DNA of 64,000 nt from Prosthecobacter debontii (GTDB lineage: Bacteria; Verrucomicrobiota; Verrucomicrobiia; Verrucomicrobiales; Verrucomicrobiaceae), in assembly GCF_900167535.1 (NCBI RefSeq), contig NZ_FUYE01000017.1:1-64000 (forward strand). The letters are read 5' to 3'. Under the pieces are notes generated by a model, which saw only the letters and a program-made list of their open reading frames with translations, was not told the origin of the DNA and made no database searches. How positions within the stretch are numbered: position 1 is the stretch's first letter; each line of letters opens with the position of its first letter. Made by a program: the position numbers and the translations under genes. Of the stretch, positions 26,368-34,547 are shown in pieces.

Positions 26368-27033
26368 TTACTGGACGGAGACGTTGTTTTCCTTCACGGC
26401 CACCTGCATGGCGCGGATGTAGGCCACGATGGCCCAGCGGTCTTGGACGGCGATGTTGCCTCCGTAGGAACCCATCAAACCCTTGCCATGAGTGATGACG
26501 TCGAAGATGGCGCCATCGGCACGGTAGGCGGCGGCATTGTTGGTGTCAGTGCTGCCAGCCTGGTGGAAGTTGAAGGCCGTCATGATGCCATACTTGGAGG
26601 TGATCCCTTTGCCGTTACCGGAGGTGCCGTGGCAGATGGCGCAATTGATGTTGTATTTCAGCTCACCGCGCTCCAGGAAGGCCTTGTTGACGGTGATTTC
26701 CTTGGGCATCCCGTCGCCATAATAGTCACCGACTTTGCCGGTGCTGTAGTAGTCCAGGCCGTTGGTGAAGCCGAAGGTGGCGGGTTTGTAATCTGGGGAA
26801 GAAGCGGGCTTGCTGGGGATCTCGAAGCCCATCGGGACGGTGTTTTTCACTGGGCGGCGACCACCCAAACCATCGGCAAAGAAGTCACTCTTGGCTTGGT
26901 ATTTCACCTTCGCCTGGTGGTCCATGTCCTGGAAGATTTCGATCGGGGGTAATTCAGACTTGCTGCCACGTGTGCCAAAGGCGGCGACGACGATCGCGGC
27001 GACAAAGAGGTAGCTGAGGAAGAAATATTTCAT
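26368..27033 (-). CDS. actE: alternative complex III mono-haem cytochrome c subunit ActE
   Basis: Protein of about 221 residues starting with a membrane anchor or lipoprotein-like leader (MKYFFLSYLFVAAIVVAAFG); a Met 18 codons upstream (27087) is less likely because that extension is not family-like and contains the regulatory palindrome. The ActE signature is present: EIFQDMDHQAKVKYQ, then SDFFADG, RRPVKNTVPMG, and the haem c site CAICH. In ACIII, ActE receives electrons from the penta-haem ActA. It is the first gene of the respiratory cluster, and no actA-D precede it. Confidence 0.92.
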   Translation of the reverse strand: MKYFFLSYLFVAAIVVAAFGTRGSKSELPPIEIFQDMDHQAKVKYQAKSDFFADGLGGRRPVKNTVPMGFEIPSKPASSPDYKPATFGFTNGLDYYSTGKVGDYYGDGMPKEITVNKAFLERGELKYNINCAICHGTSGNGKGITSKYGIMTAFNFHQAGSTDTNNAAAYRADGAIFDVITHGKGLMGSYGGNIAVQDRWAIVAYIRAMQVAVKENNVSVQ

Positions 27034-27063
27034 GGAGCGAGCTGGCAGCAATGCCTGATCAGA

Positions 27064-27085
27064 GCTTGTGAAAAATTTCACAAGC
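27064..27085. promoter_or_regulatory. Crp/Fnr-type palindrome upstream of actE
   Basis: A perfect 10-bp inverted repeat (GCTTGTGAAA/TTTCACAAGC, 2-base spacer) that contains TGTGA-N6-TCACA, the classical Crp-family operator core. It lies 30 bases upstream of the actE ATG. A candidate promoter just upstream would place the site near or after the transcription start, which would favour repression; the position relative to the real start is unknown. Confidence 0.7.
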
Positions 27086-27091
27086 ATGCGA

Positions 27092-27119
27092 AGATTAGAA
27101 ACTAGACGTCACATTGCAA
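27092..27119 (-). promoter_or_regulatory. weak candidate promoter for the actE operon
   Basis: On the minus strand TTGCAA (27114-27119) is followed after 16 bases by TAATCT (27092-27097). Both hexamers are only partial matches to the housekeeping consensus. It is listed because it sits immediately upstream of the Crp-type palindrome in the only sizeable gap before the operon. Confidence 0.3.
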
Positions 27120-27232
27120 GGACGATTTCGAAATTCTCAGGACCTTGTTTTGCAAAGGTGACGCTGAGTTCTCAGGCTTTCGCCAGGACTTTCGGTCGTC
27201 TGCGGATGTGAGTCTTGAGCCTGGATGCGCCT

Positions 27233-27859
27233 TTAGCGGATGATGAGCTTAAAGGCGGCCTGTCCCTGCTGGTCCGCAGGGGTGGAGATGAGGAGTTGTC
27301 CCAGGTGATGGCCGCTTCTCCAGGGAGCGGCATTGATCGGTTTGATCTGCAGGAGGTAGGCTCCAGTTCCGGCATTGCGGAAGGTGGTGATGTTATTGCT
27401 GAAGGGTGCGGTCTGCCCAGGCACCTCAAAGTGCTGCATGATCGTGAAATGATCCTTGGTCAGCTCAACCACAGGCCACCCGGCGCAGGTGACGACGACG
27501 AGGAGATTGGCCGGTTGGGTGTTTCCACTCGCGGCCATGCCCTGAGAGGACTGGATGCTGACGGTGAGCAAGGCCCCGGCAGGGGTGGCTTTGGGGCCGG
27601 GAAGGGGTTCAGCGATATGCGTGGAGACAGGTGGAACGGGGGGTTCTTCCTCAGGCTCGGGGGCTGGTGGAGCAATGGGCAGCCGGACTTGAGGTGCGGT
27701 TCTCTCTGGTGGCTTGGGCTTAGCCTGGGGGTTGGATTTGGGCGGTGCCGGGCGGGTGGCTTTCGCAGTGGGACGCGAAACCGGAGCCCTTAGAGCTGCT
27801 TTTTTCGCGGCAGTTTTGGGCGTTTTACCGGAGGAGGCCTTGTCGCGAGTTTTTCTCAT
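27233..27859 (-). CDS. hypothetical protein with basic, proline-rich N-terminus
   Basis: A 208-residue protein. Residues 1-95 are low-complexity Lys/Ala/Pro-rich (KKAALRAP, KSNPQAKPKPPE). Residues 96-208 look like a compact beta domain (GALLTVSIQSS, NLLVVVTCAGWPV, GAYLLQIKPI, AAFKLIIR). There is no signal peptide or helix. The domain pattern of positions after ELTKDHFTI resembles proteins with Ig-like domains, but no family is recognised. It stands between the PLP enzyme and the actE promoter region on the same strand. Confidence 0.65.
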   Translation of the reverse strand: MRKTRDKASSGKTPKTAAKKAALRAPVSRPTAKATRPAPPKSNPQAKPKPPERTAPQVRLPIAPPAPEPEEEPPVPPVSTHIAEPLPGPKATPAGALLTVSIQSSQGMAASGNTQPANLLVVVTCAGWPVVELTKDHFTIMQHFEVPGQTAPFSNNITTFRNAGTGAYLLQIKPINAAPWRSGHHLGQLLISTPADQQGQAAFKLIIR

Positions 27860-27929
27860 TTCGAGTTAGGCTACGCGAAAAGGCCTGGAAATGTCGAGCT
27901 TTGTCTTAGGTGCCCCGCGGCACTCCGGA

Positions 27930-29096
27930 TCACACCTCCGGCGTGGCGGCGATCGCATCCACGACGTGATCCATCTCCATTTCGGTATTGTAGAAGTGGG
28001 GGCTGAAGCGCAGGTAGGCCTGGCCCTGGCGGTCATGGCGCAGGGAGGTGCTGATCTTCTGGGCGGAAAGATGCTCGTGAATCCTGGCCAGGGATGGTCC
28101 GTGGGAGTCATCGCGCCAGACGGTGGTGATGCCGGAGGCGTTCAGGCCCGTGGTGGGGCCGAGGAAGTGAAACCCGAGCGGCTCCAGCCTCTTGACCAGC
28201 CGGGACTTCAGGCGCAGGAGTTGGGCACTGATCTGGGCGATGCCCTTTTCTTGGATGAGCTCCAGCCCCGCCTTCATGCCGAGGATCCCCGCCACATTCA
28301 GCACGCCGGGTTCGTAACGGCGGCCGCCTTTTTCAAAGGCGATTTGCTCCTGAGCGATAAAATTGGGGCTTTGGACGTTCCACGAGCCGAGCAGGGTGGG
28401 GCGCAGCTTTTCTTGCACTTCTTCACGGACATAGACGATTCCCGCCGCCATGGGCCCGAGCATCCACTTATGAGAGTCGGCGGAGAGAAAATCCACATAA
28501 TCCACCCGGGTTTCAAAGGCACCGATCGTCTGGATGGCATCCAGGCAAAACAGGACGCCGCGAGAGCGCAGCATCTGCCCGATGGCATCAATCTCGAGCC
28601 GGTAACCGCTCAGAAAGTGGCAGGAGGCCAGAGCGACCAGTTTGGTCTTTGGCGTGAGCAAGGAGGCGACCAGTTCGGGAGTGATGGCCCCAGGGGACTG
28701 AGGTTTGAGCAGCTTTACCTCCACACCATAGCGGGCCAGATCGGTCCAGGGATAGACGTTGGCGGGGTAGTCATCCTGGTAGCAGATGACTTCGTCGCCG
28801 GGCTGCCAGTCCAGGCCATTGGCCACGAGGCTCAGCCCCAGGGAGGTAGGGCCGAGGAGTGAAATTTCACTGGCTTTGGCCCCGATCATCTGGGCGGCGA
28901 CGACGCGGGTTTCATTGACCGCCCGCCAGGCCTCAGGGAACTCCTGCATTTGGGTGCAGCTCTTCTCCAGGTAATCTTGCATCACCTGCGTGACGCGGCG
29001 CGGCAGGATGGTGACTCCGGCATGCGCGAGGAAAATGCTATCGAGAGCGACGGGAAACTCGGCCAGGCGTTCGGCTTCGGTGGAATAGAGAGACAT
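27930..29096 (-). CDS. class V aminotransferase-fold PLP enzyme
   Basis: PLP-dependent enzyme of 388 residues. The start at 29096 (MSLYSTEAERLAEF) is preferred because the upstream extension overlaps the neighbouring gene and is not family-like. The cofactor Lys is Lys210 in SADSHKWMLGP, with the Asp that contacts the pyridine nitrogen in LFCLDAIQTIG. Its overall type is the cysteine desulfurase/isopenicillin N epimerase-like branch. No active-site Cys loop of IscS type is evident, so cysteine desulfuration is less likely than an epimerase or lyase function. Substrate unknown. It lies 37 bases after the secreted protein gene. Confidence 0.87.
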   Translation of the reverse strand: MSLYSTEAERLAEFPVALDSIFLAHAGVTILPRRVTQVMQDYLEKSCTQMQEFPEAWRAVNETRVVAAQMIGAKASEISLLGPTSLGLSLVANGLDWQPGDEVICYQDDYPANVYPWTDLARYGVEVKLLKPQSPGAITPELVASLLTPKTKLVALASCHFLSGYRLEIDAIGQMLRSRGVLFCLDAIQTIGAFETRVDYVDFLSADSHKWMLGPMAAGIVYVREEVQEKLRPTLLGSWNVQSPNFIAQEQIAFEKGGRRYEPGVLNVAGILGMKAGLELIQEKGIAQISAQLLRLKSRLVKRLEPLGFHFLGPTTGLNASGITTVWRDDSHGPSLARIHEHLSAQKISTSLRHDRQGQAYLRFSPHFYNTEMEMDHVVDAIAATPEV

Positions 29097-29133
29097 AAAA
29101 TCATCTACGTCTCTGATCTGCGGCTGTGCAAGA

Positions 29134-30156
29134 TTATGGCGCGGGCGGCACCGGGGCTCCACGATAGATGCCATCGAACCAGCCACGTGGGGTGAGCTTT
29201 TCGGCATGGTCGGTTTCTACCACGAGATAACGGCCGATTTTCGTGAGGGTGATCTGTGGCTGTTGATCGCCGGTAGTTTGTTCGGTGGCGGGAAGGGTGA
29301 ATTTAGCGGTCAGCCGACCATTTTTCTCCTCAGTCAGGTCCGCTGCGGCTGCCGTGGCTTCTACGGTGGTGGCTTCATCGCCCTCAATGCGGAAACTGGC
29401 CAGATTCAGCCGCAGTTTGCCATCGGCCCCGAGGCGAAGGCTGGCGTGCCCACCGCCAAGATCATCGTATTCCCCCTCCCAGCCGAGAGCCGTCTTAGCA
29501 TCCGGCTGGGTTTCGACAAAGTAGTAGCCGCGGGCGGTGGCTTGAGCGGCCCAGACCCAGTCGGCCGAGTTTTTTTCAGAGGTGCTACCGGCTTTCGCGG
29601 CCCCCAGATTGGAGGGAGAGAGGGCAATCCAGCGCTGGCGGAGGCCGGGCCACAGCTCCTTCCAGAGGTCTAAGGCTGGCCGATCTCGGCGATCCCAAAC
29701 CTTGGCCGCATTTTTCAGGGAGGCCTGGAGACGTTCGTCCGCCGCCTGGAATTCCTTTTTGGCCAGTTGCAGCAGCTTGGATTCATTCACGCGGCGGTAG
29801 CTGCCGTTGATCCCTGCATCCTGAGGGGCTTTCTGCTGCGGTTTGTAGTCGATCTCTAAGCGGGAGTCGGTGATCTTGGCCACGAAAAAGGTGCCTGGGC
29901 TCTCACCCTCCCCCACGATGCGGGCAAAGGCCATCTCTTTGCCCTGACGCTGCCCTTGACCGCGCCACTCGTTGAGGGAGCCCGGATCACCTGCCAGACG
30001 GATGGTGATGCGGTTGCTGCCGAAATCTCCGCTGCTCAGCGTCGCGTAGCGCTTGCCGCTTTCGTCGTAATAAATCTGAGGTTCGCCAAGAGTCTGGCCG
30101 ACAGCACTGGCGCTAACGTAGAAAAATAGAGCGAGGCTGAGGGCGAGGTCACGCAT
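29134..30156 (-). CDS. secreted hypothetical protein
   Basis: A 340-residue protein; the start at 30156 gives a good signal peptide (MRDLALSLALFFYVSASAVGQ). The N-terminal part has YYDESGKRYATLSSGDFGSNRITI, and the C-terminal part has beta-strand patterns such as WEGEYDDLGGGHASLRL and LTKIGRYLVVET. The central third is helical (LLQLAKKEFQAADERLQASLK). It may be an envelope or lysozyme-inhibitor-like protein, but no family can be named with confidence. It is divergent from the GreA-fusion gene. Confidence 0.7.
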   Translation of the reverse strand: MRDLALSLALFFYVSASAVGQTLGEPQIYYDESGKRYATLSSGDFGSNRITIRLAGDPGSLNEWRGQGQRQGKEMAFARIVGEGESPGTFFVAKITDSRLEIDYKPQQKAPQDAGINGSYRRVNESKLLQLAKKEFQAADERLQASLKNAAKVWDRRDRPALDLWKELWPGLRQRWIALSPSNLGAAKAGSTSEKNSADWVWAAQATARGYYFVETQPDAKTALGWEGEYDDLGGGHASLRLGADGKLRLNLASFRIEGDEATTVEATAAAADLTEEKNGRLTAKFTLPATEQTTGDQQPQITLTKIGRYLVVETDHAEKLTPRGWFDGIYRGAPVPPAP

Positions 30157-30234
30157 GGCAGGATGACACCCTGAATCCAGGCGTAAGGCAAGTGGGATGT
30201 CGGGGGTGGTGGAAAAGTCCAGCCGGAAAGCCGA

Positions 30235-30251
30235 GCAAAGGTTTCCTTTGC
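30235..30251. promoter_or_regulatory. short perfect inverted repeat upstream of greA-fusion gene
   Basis: GCAAAGG/CCTTTGC with a 3-base spacer in the divergent intergenic region between the secreted protein gene (minus) and the GreA-fusion gene (plus), 34 bases before the latter's ATG. It could be an operator or an RNA hairpin in the leader; no regulator can be named. Confidence 0.35.
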
Positions 30252-30284
30252 GACCGTGGCCGAACTCGCTAGCATCTACATCCC

Positions 30285-32135
30285 ATGAATTCTGAGGTCC
30301 AAAACTTGGTCGCGGCGGGTAAACTGACCGCCGCTGACGGTGAAAAATTGTCAAAACTCGAGCCAGGCACCTACTGCCTGCACAAAAGCTGGGGGGTGGG
30401 TAAAATCGCTGAATGGGACCTGATGGGGGACAAAGTGATCTTGGATTTCGAAGATAAGGCTGGTCACGGCCTGAAGATTTCGTTTGCCGTCACTTCCCTG
30501 GAAATTCTGCCTGCGGACCACTTGCTGGCACGCCGTCACGCCAATCTGGGCGAGTTGAAATCCATGGCGAAGGAAAATGTGACCGCTTTGATCGAGCTGG
30601 CGCTGAAGTCCTCCGGCAACTCCATGTCCCTGGACGATCTGGAGCGCCTGTTGAAGCCCCGCATCGTGGGAGAAGGGGAATACAAGAAATGGTGGGAAGC
30701 GGCTAAGAAGACCTTGAAAGCCGCACGCCACATCGTGGTGCCCTCTAAGCGCACCGAGCCTCTGGTGCTGCGTGAAAGCGGGGAGAAACCCGGCGGCGTG
30801 ATGGTGAAGAACTTCCTGGCCAAGCGGGATCTGAAAGGCAAGCTGGCTGTGCTGACCCTCATTCAGAAAGATCTGGACCTGTTTGAAGATGCGGCCACAG
30901 AATTGCTCCCGGTCTTCCAGGACATTTCCGATACCGTCCGCAAAGCCTGGAGGCTGCACCTCAAGGACAGTCTGCAACTTCTCTTGGCGCGTGATGAAAT
31001 CATCGATGCCATCGAAGGGGCCTCTCTGCCCATGGGTTCCATGAAAGTGGCGGACCTCGTTTGCGAAGCGAAACCTCTCCTGGCCGAAAACATCGGCGGA
31101 CTACCTGTGGGCCAGCTTGGCCGCATGTATCGTGCCTTCCCGGAAGCTTTCCCTGAGCGCGTGTGGGTGCCTGAGATCCTCAACCACCTCACCCGCACCG
31201 GGGGCCGTGCGGTGGCTGAAATCGCCGTGGTGCTGGATTCCAACAATGAACTGGATGTGCTGACGGAGTTCCTCAAGAAATCCGTGCGTAACCGCACCCT
31301 CAGTGCGGATCTGCTCATCTGGATCTGTAAGGAGCGCAAGGGCTTGGCCGCCTCCGTTTTCAGCATCGATCTCGGCAACGCGATCCTGGATGCTTGTGAA
31401 GATGACCATGTGCAGGGTGGGCCAAAGCGCACGGGCCGCCTCGGAGACATGCTTTCCGATGACAAGACCCTCGTCCACGAATTGGTCGTGGATACGGACG
31501 ATGAATCTCTGCGTAACTTTGCCAAACGCATCATCAACACGGCGGTGTTAGACGAACTCACTCGTCGCTCCCTCATGGCACGGGTCATCAAGGCCCGCCC
31601 TGAGATGGAGGCTCTGATGGCCGACAACGCCGAAGCTCGTGAAGACAATCGCCTGATCGTCTCCTGGGATAGCCTGGAGAAGAAAAAAGCCGAGCTGACC
31701 GAGCTGGTGAACGTCAAGATTCCTCACAACAAGCATGAGATCCAGATCGCTAAGGAAGAAGGTGACCTTCGTGAAAACGGCGGTTACAAAGCGGCTCGTG
31801 ATCAGCAAGCCGTGCTGAACCGCATGAAGGATCAACTCGAGCGCGAAGTCGGTCTGGCTCGTGGCACGGACTTCGCCAATGTCTCCACCGAAAAAGTCGG
31901 CGTCGGCACCATCGTGGACTTCCAGGACGTGGCGACGGGTGAAACCGAAACTTACACGATCCTCGGTGCTTGGGATGGTGACCTGGATAAGAACATCGTG
32001 TCTTATCTGTCCGAGATCGCCAAGGCCCTCATCGGCAAAGCGGTCGGAGAAGAAGCCGACCTGCCTAGCGATGAGGGTGAAGCGCGTAAGGTGAAAGTCC
32101 TCGCGATTCGCGCCTTCAATACTGGCGCAGCGTAA
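30285..32135 (+). CDS. transcript cleavage factor GreA/GreB domain fused to long N-terminal region
   Basis: Protein of 616 residues, about four times the length of GreA (158). Residues 20-80 (GTYCLHKSWGVGKIAEWDLMGDKVILDF) resemble a CarD/TRCF-type RNA polymerase-interacting Tudor-like fold. Residues 80-440 are alpha-helical. Residues 455-610 are a GreA/GreB module: a coiled-coil with the catalytic acidic tip in EEGDLRENGGYKAARDQQ, then the C-terminal FKBP-like domain with GVGTIVDFQD. GreA rescues backtracked RNA polymerase by stimulating transcript cleavage. The N-terminal part could add polymerase contacts; this is inference. A strong terminator follows. No Shine-Dalgarno sequence is evident. 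Confidence 0.88.
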   Translation: MNSEVQNLVAAGKLTAADGEKLSKLEPGTYCLHKSWGVGKIAEWDLMGDKVILDFEDKAGHGLKISFAVTSLEILPADHLLARRHANLGELKSMAKENVTALIELALKSSGNSMSLDDLERLLKPRIVGEGEYKKWWEAAKKTLKAARHIVVPSKRTEPLVLRESGEKPGGVMVKNFLAKRDLKGKLAVLTLIQKDLDLFEDAATELLPVFQDISDTVRKAWRLHLKDSLQLLLARDEIIDAIEGASLPMGSMKVADLVCEAKPLLAENIGGLPVGQLGRMYRAFPEAFPERVWVPEILNHLTRTGGRAVAEIAVVLDSNNELDVLTEFLKKSVRNRTLSADLLIWICKERKGLAASVFSIDLGNAILDACEDDHVQGGPKRTGRLGDMLSDDKTLVHELVVDTDDESLRNFAKRIINTAVLDELTRRSLMARVIKARPEMEALMADNAEAREDNRLIVSWDSLEKKKAELTELVNVKIPHNKHEIQIAKEEGDLRENGGYKAARDQQAVLNRMKDQLEREVGLARGTDFANVSTEKVGVGTIVDFQDVATGETETYTILGAWDGDLDKNIVSYLSEIAKALIGKAVGEEADLPSDEGEARKVKVLAIRAFNTGAA

Positions 32136-32171
32136 GCTGCCGATCCTGGATTCGATTCAGTCCCACGTTGA

Positions 32172-32205
32172 GAGGGCGGTGCTTCGGCACCGCCTCTTTT
32201 CTTTT
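32172..32205 (+). terminator. rho-independent terminator with TTCG loop
   Basis: GGGCGGTGC-TTCG-GCACCGCCT stem-loop (about 32173-32196) followed by TTTTCTTTT. It ends the GreA-fusion transcript and overlaps the end of the converging caspase-like gene. Confidence 0.88.
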
Positions 32206-33556
32206 ATTTCAGTTCCTTCAAGGCCGATTGGGCCAGTTGGCGGGCCTTAGGTTGATTCAGTTTGAGATCACTGGCCGCTTCAAAATCCGCGCGAGCAGCC
32301 TCGATTTGGCCGAGGATGGCATAGGCGCGGCCTCGGTTATAGAGGATGTAAGCATCTTCAGGAGTCAGTGCAAAGGCGGCATCGAGTGACGCGATGGCTT
32401 CTTGTGATTGATCGAGAATGATCAGCGCATCGCCATGACGATTGTGGGCTTTGGCGGCAATGCTTTTGTAACGCTCATGGTTAGGTGGGAGGCAAGCTGG
32501 GAGAATGCGTAACAGGTGAGCACAGGTGGTGGCTGCCTCGTCGATTTTCTCAGAGGGTTCTTTGGCATCCTTGAGATCATCCTTCACCTGATCCAGTACA
32601 AGCGCGAGAGGAGCCTCGGCATAGTCTCCTGGGCCTTTGGTTTCGGCCAAGGATTCAAGAGCATCCAGACATTCTTCGGTCATCCGGTTGGTAGCGAGTT
32701 GCATGATCTGAGCCAGCGTAGGGGGCTCCACAGGTTCAGCTTTTACCATGGGCGGGGAGGGAGCTTCAGAAGCGAGAGCTTGCCCCGCGAGGTAGATGTC
32801 TTCTCCGATCAGGCGCGAGTATTCGGCTGGGATTTGGCCGCCCTCAGACCGCTCAAGCACGGCCGCGCGTGTGCGTTTGAAGACCTGCTCAATGGTGAGG
32901 CCGGGGATCTTCATGTGCCGAAGCAACTCCTCCGTGTATAACCCGTGAGCGCCTTCCCCATCGAGCGCGGTTTGGCCGGCATCGGTCGCAAAGGCGATCA
33001 GGGATCCCGCAGGTGGTTTCATTTCGACAAGGCCCCCGCGATCATTGGCATCGCGGGTGCGCCCTGTGCGGGCCAGGGCTGTGGTCCGGCAGGCATCGAG
33101 GATGATCAGATTGCAGCGGGCTCCTCCACTGCACATGTCTGCGACAGCTTGCTCGACATTGAAGAGCCGTGTCTCGGCTAGCATGCGCAGAGTAACGTCA
33201 TCTGCTCCCTCCGGGGAGTAGCCGGACTTGAGGGGGATCAAGTAATTGGCCCCGCTGACTTCGATGCCGTGCCCCGCATAGTAGAAGAGAGCGACCTCGG
33301 CTTCAGAGAGAGTTTGGCGAAAGGACAGCATTGCTTTCAAGAGATCATCTCGTTTCAAGTCATGCTTCTCAATGACCGTGAATCCGAGCTCTTGGAGAGC
33401 TTTGGCGACGGCTTTCGAATCGTTGACCGTGTTTCTCAGAGGCCCCGCCTGCTGGTCATAGCGGGCATTCCCGATGACGAGAGCCGTGCGAAGCGGGCTT
33501 TCGGCGGACAGGAGACAGGCCGTACCCAAAAGCAGACCGAAAAGGAGACGGGTCAT
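32204..33556 (-). CDS. secreted caspase-like (peptidase C14) protein with TPR repeats
   Basis: A 450-residue protein; the start at 33556 gives a signal peptide (MTRLLFGLLLGTACLLSAE). Residues 22-265 are a caspase/metacaspase-like domain beginning RTALVIGNARY, with catalytic His96 in YYAGHGIE and Cys156 in IILDACRTT. An SRLIGEDIYLAG motif ends the domain. The remaining 180 residues include TPR repeats (DALIILDQSQEAIASLDAAFALTPED). Bacterial homologues cleave after basic or other residues and are linked to regulated proteolysis or cell death. The signal peptide suggests a periplasmic location. It stands alone, convergent with the GreA fusion. Confidence 0.9.
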   Translation of the reverse strand: MTRLLFGLLLGTACLLSAESPLRTALVIGNARYDQQAGPLRNTVNDSKAVAKALQELGFTVIEKHDLKRDDLLKAMLSFRQTLSEAEVALFYYAGHGIEVSGANYLIPLKSGYSPEGADDVTLRMLAETRLFNVEQAVADMCSGGARCNLIILDACRTTALARTGRTRDANDRGGLVEMKPPAGSLIAFATDAGQTALDGEGAHGLYTEELLRHMKIPGLTIEQVFKRTRAAVLERSEGGQIPAEYSRLIGEDIYLAGQALASEAPSPPMVKAEPVEPPTLAQIMQLATNRMTEECLDALESLAETKGPGDYAEAPLALVLDQVKDDLKDAKEPSEKIDEAATTCAHLLRILPACLPPNHERYKSIAAKAHNRHGDALIILDQSQEAIASLDAAFALTPEDAYILYNRGRAYAILGQIEAARADFEAASDLKLNQPKARQLAQSALKELK

Positions 33557-33660
33557 GACTGTTCTTGGAGAGATTTCTGAAGGGGGTTTGCAAGGTCTGA
33601 GCCGGCACATTATGAAAGTGGCCTGTTTCGGGAGCAAGCCTCACTTATCTTTGACCTCTT

Positions 33661-34500
33661 ATGCTTATGCGAAAAGCCTCACCCGCTCTGCTTTTTCTCG
33701 GTCTTGTCTTGTTAGCGGCCAGTTGCAGCACACCGCAGAGGAGGAAGTCCCCAGAGTTGATCCCGGGCGAGGTGGATGCGCTTTCCCAAGTTACACCGAC
33801 GGAGGCTCTGGCGATTGCGGATCGCTACGCACGACACGCTTGGAGACCCTTTGCGCGCAATATCTTGCATGGTCCTGATGTGTCTGGAGTGCTGGTGCAT
33901 ACGCCCGACGTCAGTTTGAAGGACCCTCCTGAGCGTCCAGGGTGGTGGGTGCCTGGGGAGATGAACCTGGGCATTCCCTACAAGTGGGGAGGCTTTGACG
34001 ATCCAGCTTCCTTTGACCGCGCTATTTCTGAAGGGTTGGCGGCGGGGGATGTCTCGTCTCCGGCGAAGCGACGAGCGGATAATGCGGGGGTGAGCCAGCA
34101 AGCGACAGGCGTGGACTGCTCGGGTTACATTTCGCGCTGCCTGAAGCTCCCTTCCGTGCTCGACACCTCGCAGTTGCCCTCCGTCTGTCGTCCCATTGAA
34201 GCACGTGATTTACGCCCAGGGGATCTCTTGAATATCCCCCGAGGGCATGTGGTGCTGTGTGCAGGGTGGGCGCGGCCGGATCAAAGCTGGATCTATTATT
34301 ATGAGACCGGTGGTGGGCCGGACTATTGGCGTCCGGGGCTGAAAGAGGCCCCCCTGAACGCCATGCTGGAACTGGGCTATCAGCCTCTGCGTTATCGAGG
34401 GATGGCCTATGAACCGACGACATCGGGTAAAGAGGTACTGACGAGGTCCATTCGGTCAGCTGTTCTGAGTGTGCCTCATCCGACGGTGGGCGAACCTTGA
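33661..34500 (+). CDS. lipoprotein with NlpC/P60-like cysteine peptidase domain
   Basis: A 279-residue protein with a lipoprotein signal (LLFLGLVLLAASC, Cys22 lipidated). The NlpC/P60-type core is present: Cys153 in TGVDCSGYISRC and His196 in PRGHVVLCAG. The preceding MNLGIPYKWGGFDDP matches the typical 'Y-x-W-G-G' entry of the family. Such enzymes cleave peptidoglycan stem peptides. The stop codon overlaps a possible ispD start (TGATG at 34498-34502), so the two are probably co-transcribed. The substrate bond is unknown. Confidence 0.83.
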   Translation: MLMRKASPALLFLGLVLLAASCSTPQRRKSPELIPGEVDALSQVTPTEALAIADRYARHAWRPFARNILHGPDVSGVLVHTPDVSLKDPPERPGWWVPGEMNLGIPYKWGGFDDPASFDRAISEGLAAGDVSSPAKRRADNAGVSQQATGVDCSGYISRCLKLPSVLDTSQLPSVCRPIEARDLRPGDLLNIPRGHVVLCAGWARPDQSWIYYYETGGGPDYWRPGLKEAPLNAMLELGYQPLRYRGMAYEPTTSGKEVLTRSIRSAVLSVPHPTVGEP

Positions 34501-34547
34501 TGGCGGCGCTTGCGACTCTGTGGAGACCTCGGCATGTTGGGTCGTTT

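Noticed and set aside
27034..27087. 18-residue upstream extension of ActE
   Set aside because: It would place the Crp-type palindrome inside the coding sequence, and the membrane leader starts at the next Met.
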